64,000 nucleotides of DNA from Phyllobacterium endophyticum (GTDB lineage: Bacteria > Pseudomonadota > Alphaproteobacteria > Rhizobiales > Rhizobiaceae). A program made the translations under genes and the position numbers. The notes below the pieces were generated by a model, which made no database searches, was not told the DNA's origin, and worked only from the letters and a program-made list of their open reading frames with translations. Of the stretch, positions 63,601 to 64,000 are shown piece by piece. Position 1 is the stretch's first letter. Each line of letters starts with the position of its first letter. The DNA lies in NCBI RefSeq assembly GCF_003010935.1, contig NZ_PGGN01000008.1, forward strand, positions 62,001 through 126,000, in the 5' to 3' direction.

Positions 63601-64000
63601 TTATGAGGTAATCGGCGATGAAAGCGCGCGCATGAAGACCCCGTTGTCAACATTGCCACCGGAGGCAACCACAATGACCGTGCGGTCCTTTGCACCGGAA
63701 GGATCTGAGAGAAGCGCGGCGAGCGCTACTGCCCCGCCTGGTTCGACAACAATGCGGAATTCCTCGTAGGCGAAACGCATCGCCGCCAAAACCTCCTCAT
63801 CTGTTGCTGTTACCACGCTCGACAGTCGGCTCTTGTTGATGATGAATGGGAGCTCGGCCGGTGTCGGCGCTAGAAGCGCATCGCAGATTGAGCCCGTCAG
63901 TGCCCTGTTCGTCTCTCGATTTCCGCTTAGCAGGGAGCGCATCGTATCATCGAAGTCGGAGGGTTCCGCGGCCCAAACTTCCGCTTTGGACTTTGACGCC
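63601..64000 (-). CDS. Threonine/serine dehydratase-like PLP enzyme (5' end beyond window)
   Basis: The frame is open from the right edge to TAA at 63603-63601, giving the last 132 residues of a fold-type-II PLP enzyme. EVWAAEPSDFDDT, followed later by VVEPGGAVALAALL and VVASGGNVD, are the C-terminal marks of threonine ammonia-lyase and serine racemase/dehydratase. It is the first visible gene of the leftward operon with the aminotransferase and RidA. Confidence 0.88.
   Translation of the reverse strand, partial: ASKSKAEVWAAEPSDFDDTMRSLLSGNRETNRALTGSICDALLAPTPAELPFIINKSRLSSVVTATDEEVLAAMRFAYEEFRIVVEPGGAVALAALLSDPSGAKDRTVIVVASGGNVDNGVFMRALSSPITS

Overview
The window looks like part of a large repABC plasmid (or second replicon) from an alphaproteobacterium of the Rhizobiales, in the Agrobacterium/Rhizobium/Ochrobactrum range. 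The grounds are a complete repABC cassette with a counter-transcribed RNA, a LuxI-type traI fused in order to trbBCDEJKLFGHI exactly as on Ti-type conjugative plasmids, and many ABC uptake operons for amino-acid-like compounds. The genus cannot be fixed from the sequence; a close match to the Ochrobactrum D-aminopeptidase active-site layout is only suggestive. No tRNA, rRNA or CRISPR array was seen.

Layout. 1-1330: the end of a Mu/TniA-type transposon whose transposase runs off the left edge. 1.7-13.3 kb: a defence island. A WYL regulator of the CapW/BrxR type (10385-9507) heads a leftward operon with a very large AAA ATPase (about 2057 aa) and a protein combining a HEPN RNase motif with a polynucleotide-kinase-like P-loop domain. 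I do not recognise this three-gene set as a named system. Divergently, and sharing the same 140-bp control region, lies a three-gene CBASS operon: CD-NTase, stand-alone E2-like protein and patatin phospholipase, which fits the type II-short layout. 13.3-18 kb: a decayed IS66-like transposase, a serine recombinase, a HigBA-like toxin-antitoxin pair and a LigD-type DNA ligase. 18-21.7 kb: repC, ctRNA, repB, repA. 21.8-32.3 kb: two lux-box-like sites, traI and the mating-pair-formation operon. The relaxase genes and the traR/traM regulators are not in the window.

32.7-47 kb: a catabolic block for D-amino-acid peptides: D-aminopeptidase, dipeptide-type ABC transporter, D-amino-acid dehydrogenase and RidA, followed by an RraA-like aldolase, a broken FAD-linked oxidase, an IclR regulator and a frameshifted fumarylacetoacetate-hydrolase-family gene. 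A palindromic 15-bp motif related to TTTCGCCTGGCGAAA recurs in front of these units and is probably the IclR operator. An IS3 fragment ends the block.

47.8-64 kb: three ABC uptake operons (two polar-amino-acid type, one PotABCD type), each linked to an enzyme gene (M20 amidohydrolase, amidase, tautomerase), then RidA, an aminotransferase and a PLP dehydratase cut by the right edge. The three ABC promoters share one near-palindrome, TTAACGATWATCGMTAA, overlapping a TTGACA-type promoter, so they probably form one regulon under a repressor not encoded here. In sum the plasmid appears to combine quorum-controlled transfer, phage defence and catabolism of unusual nitrogen compounds.
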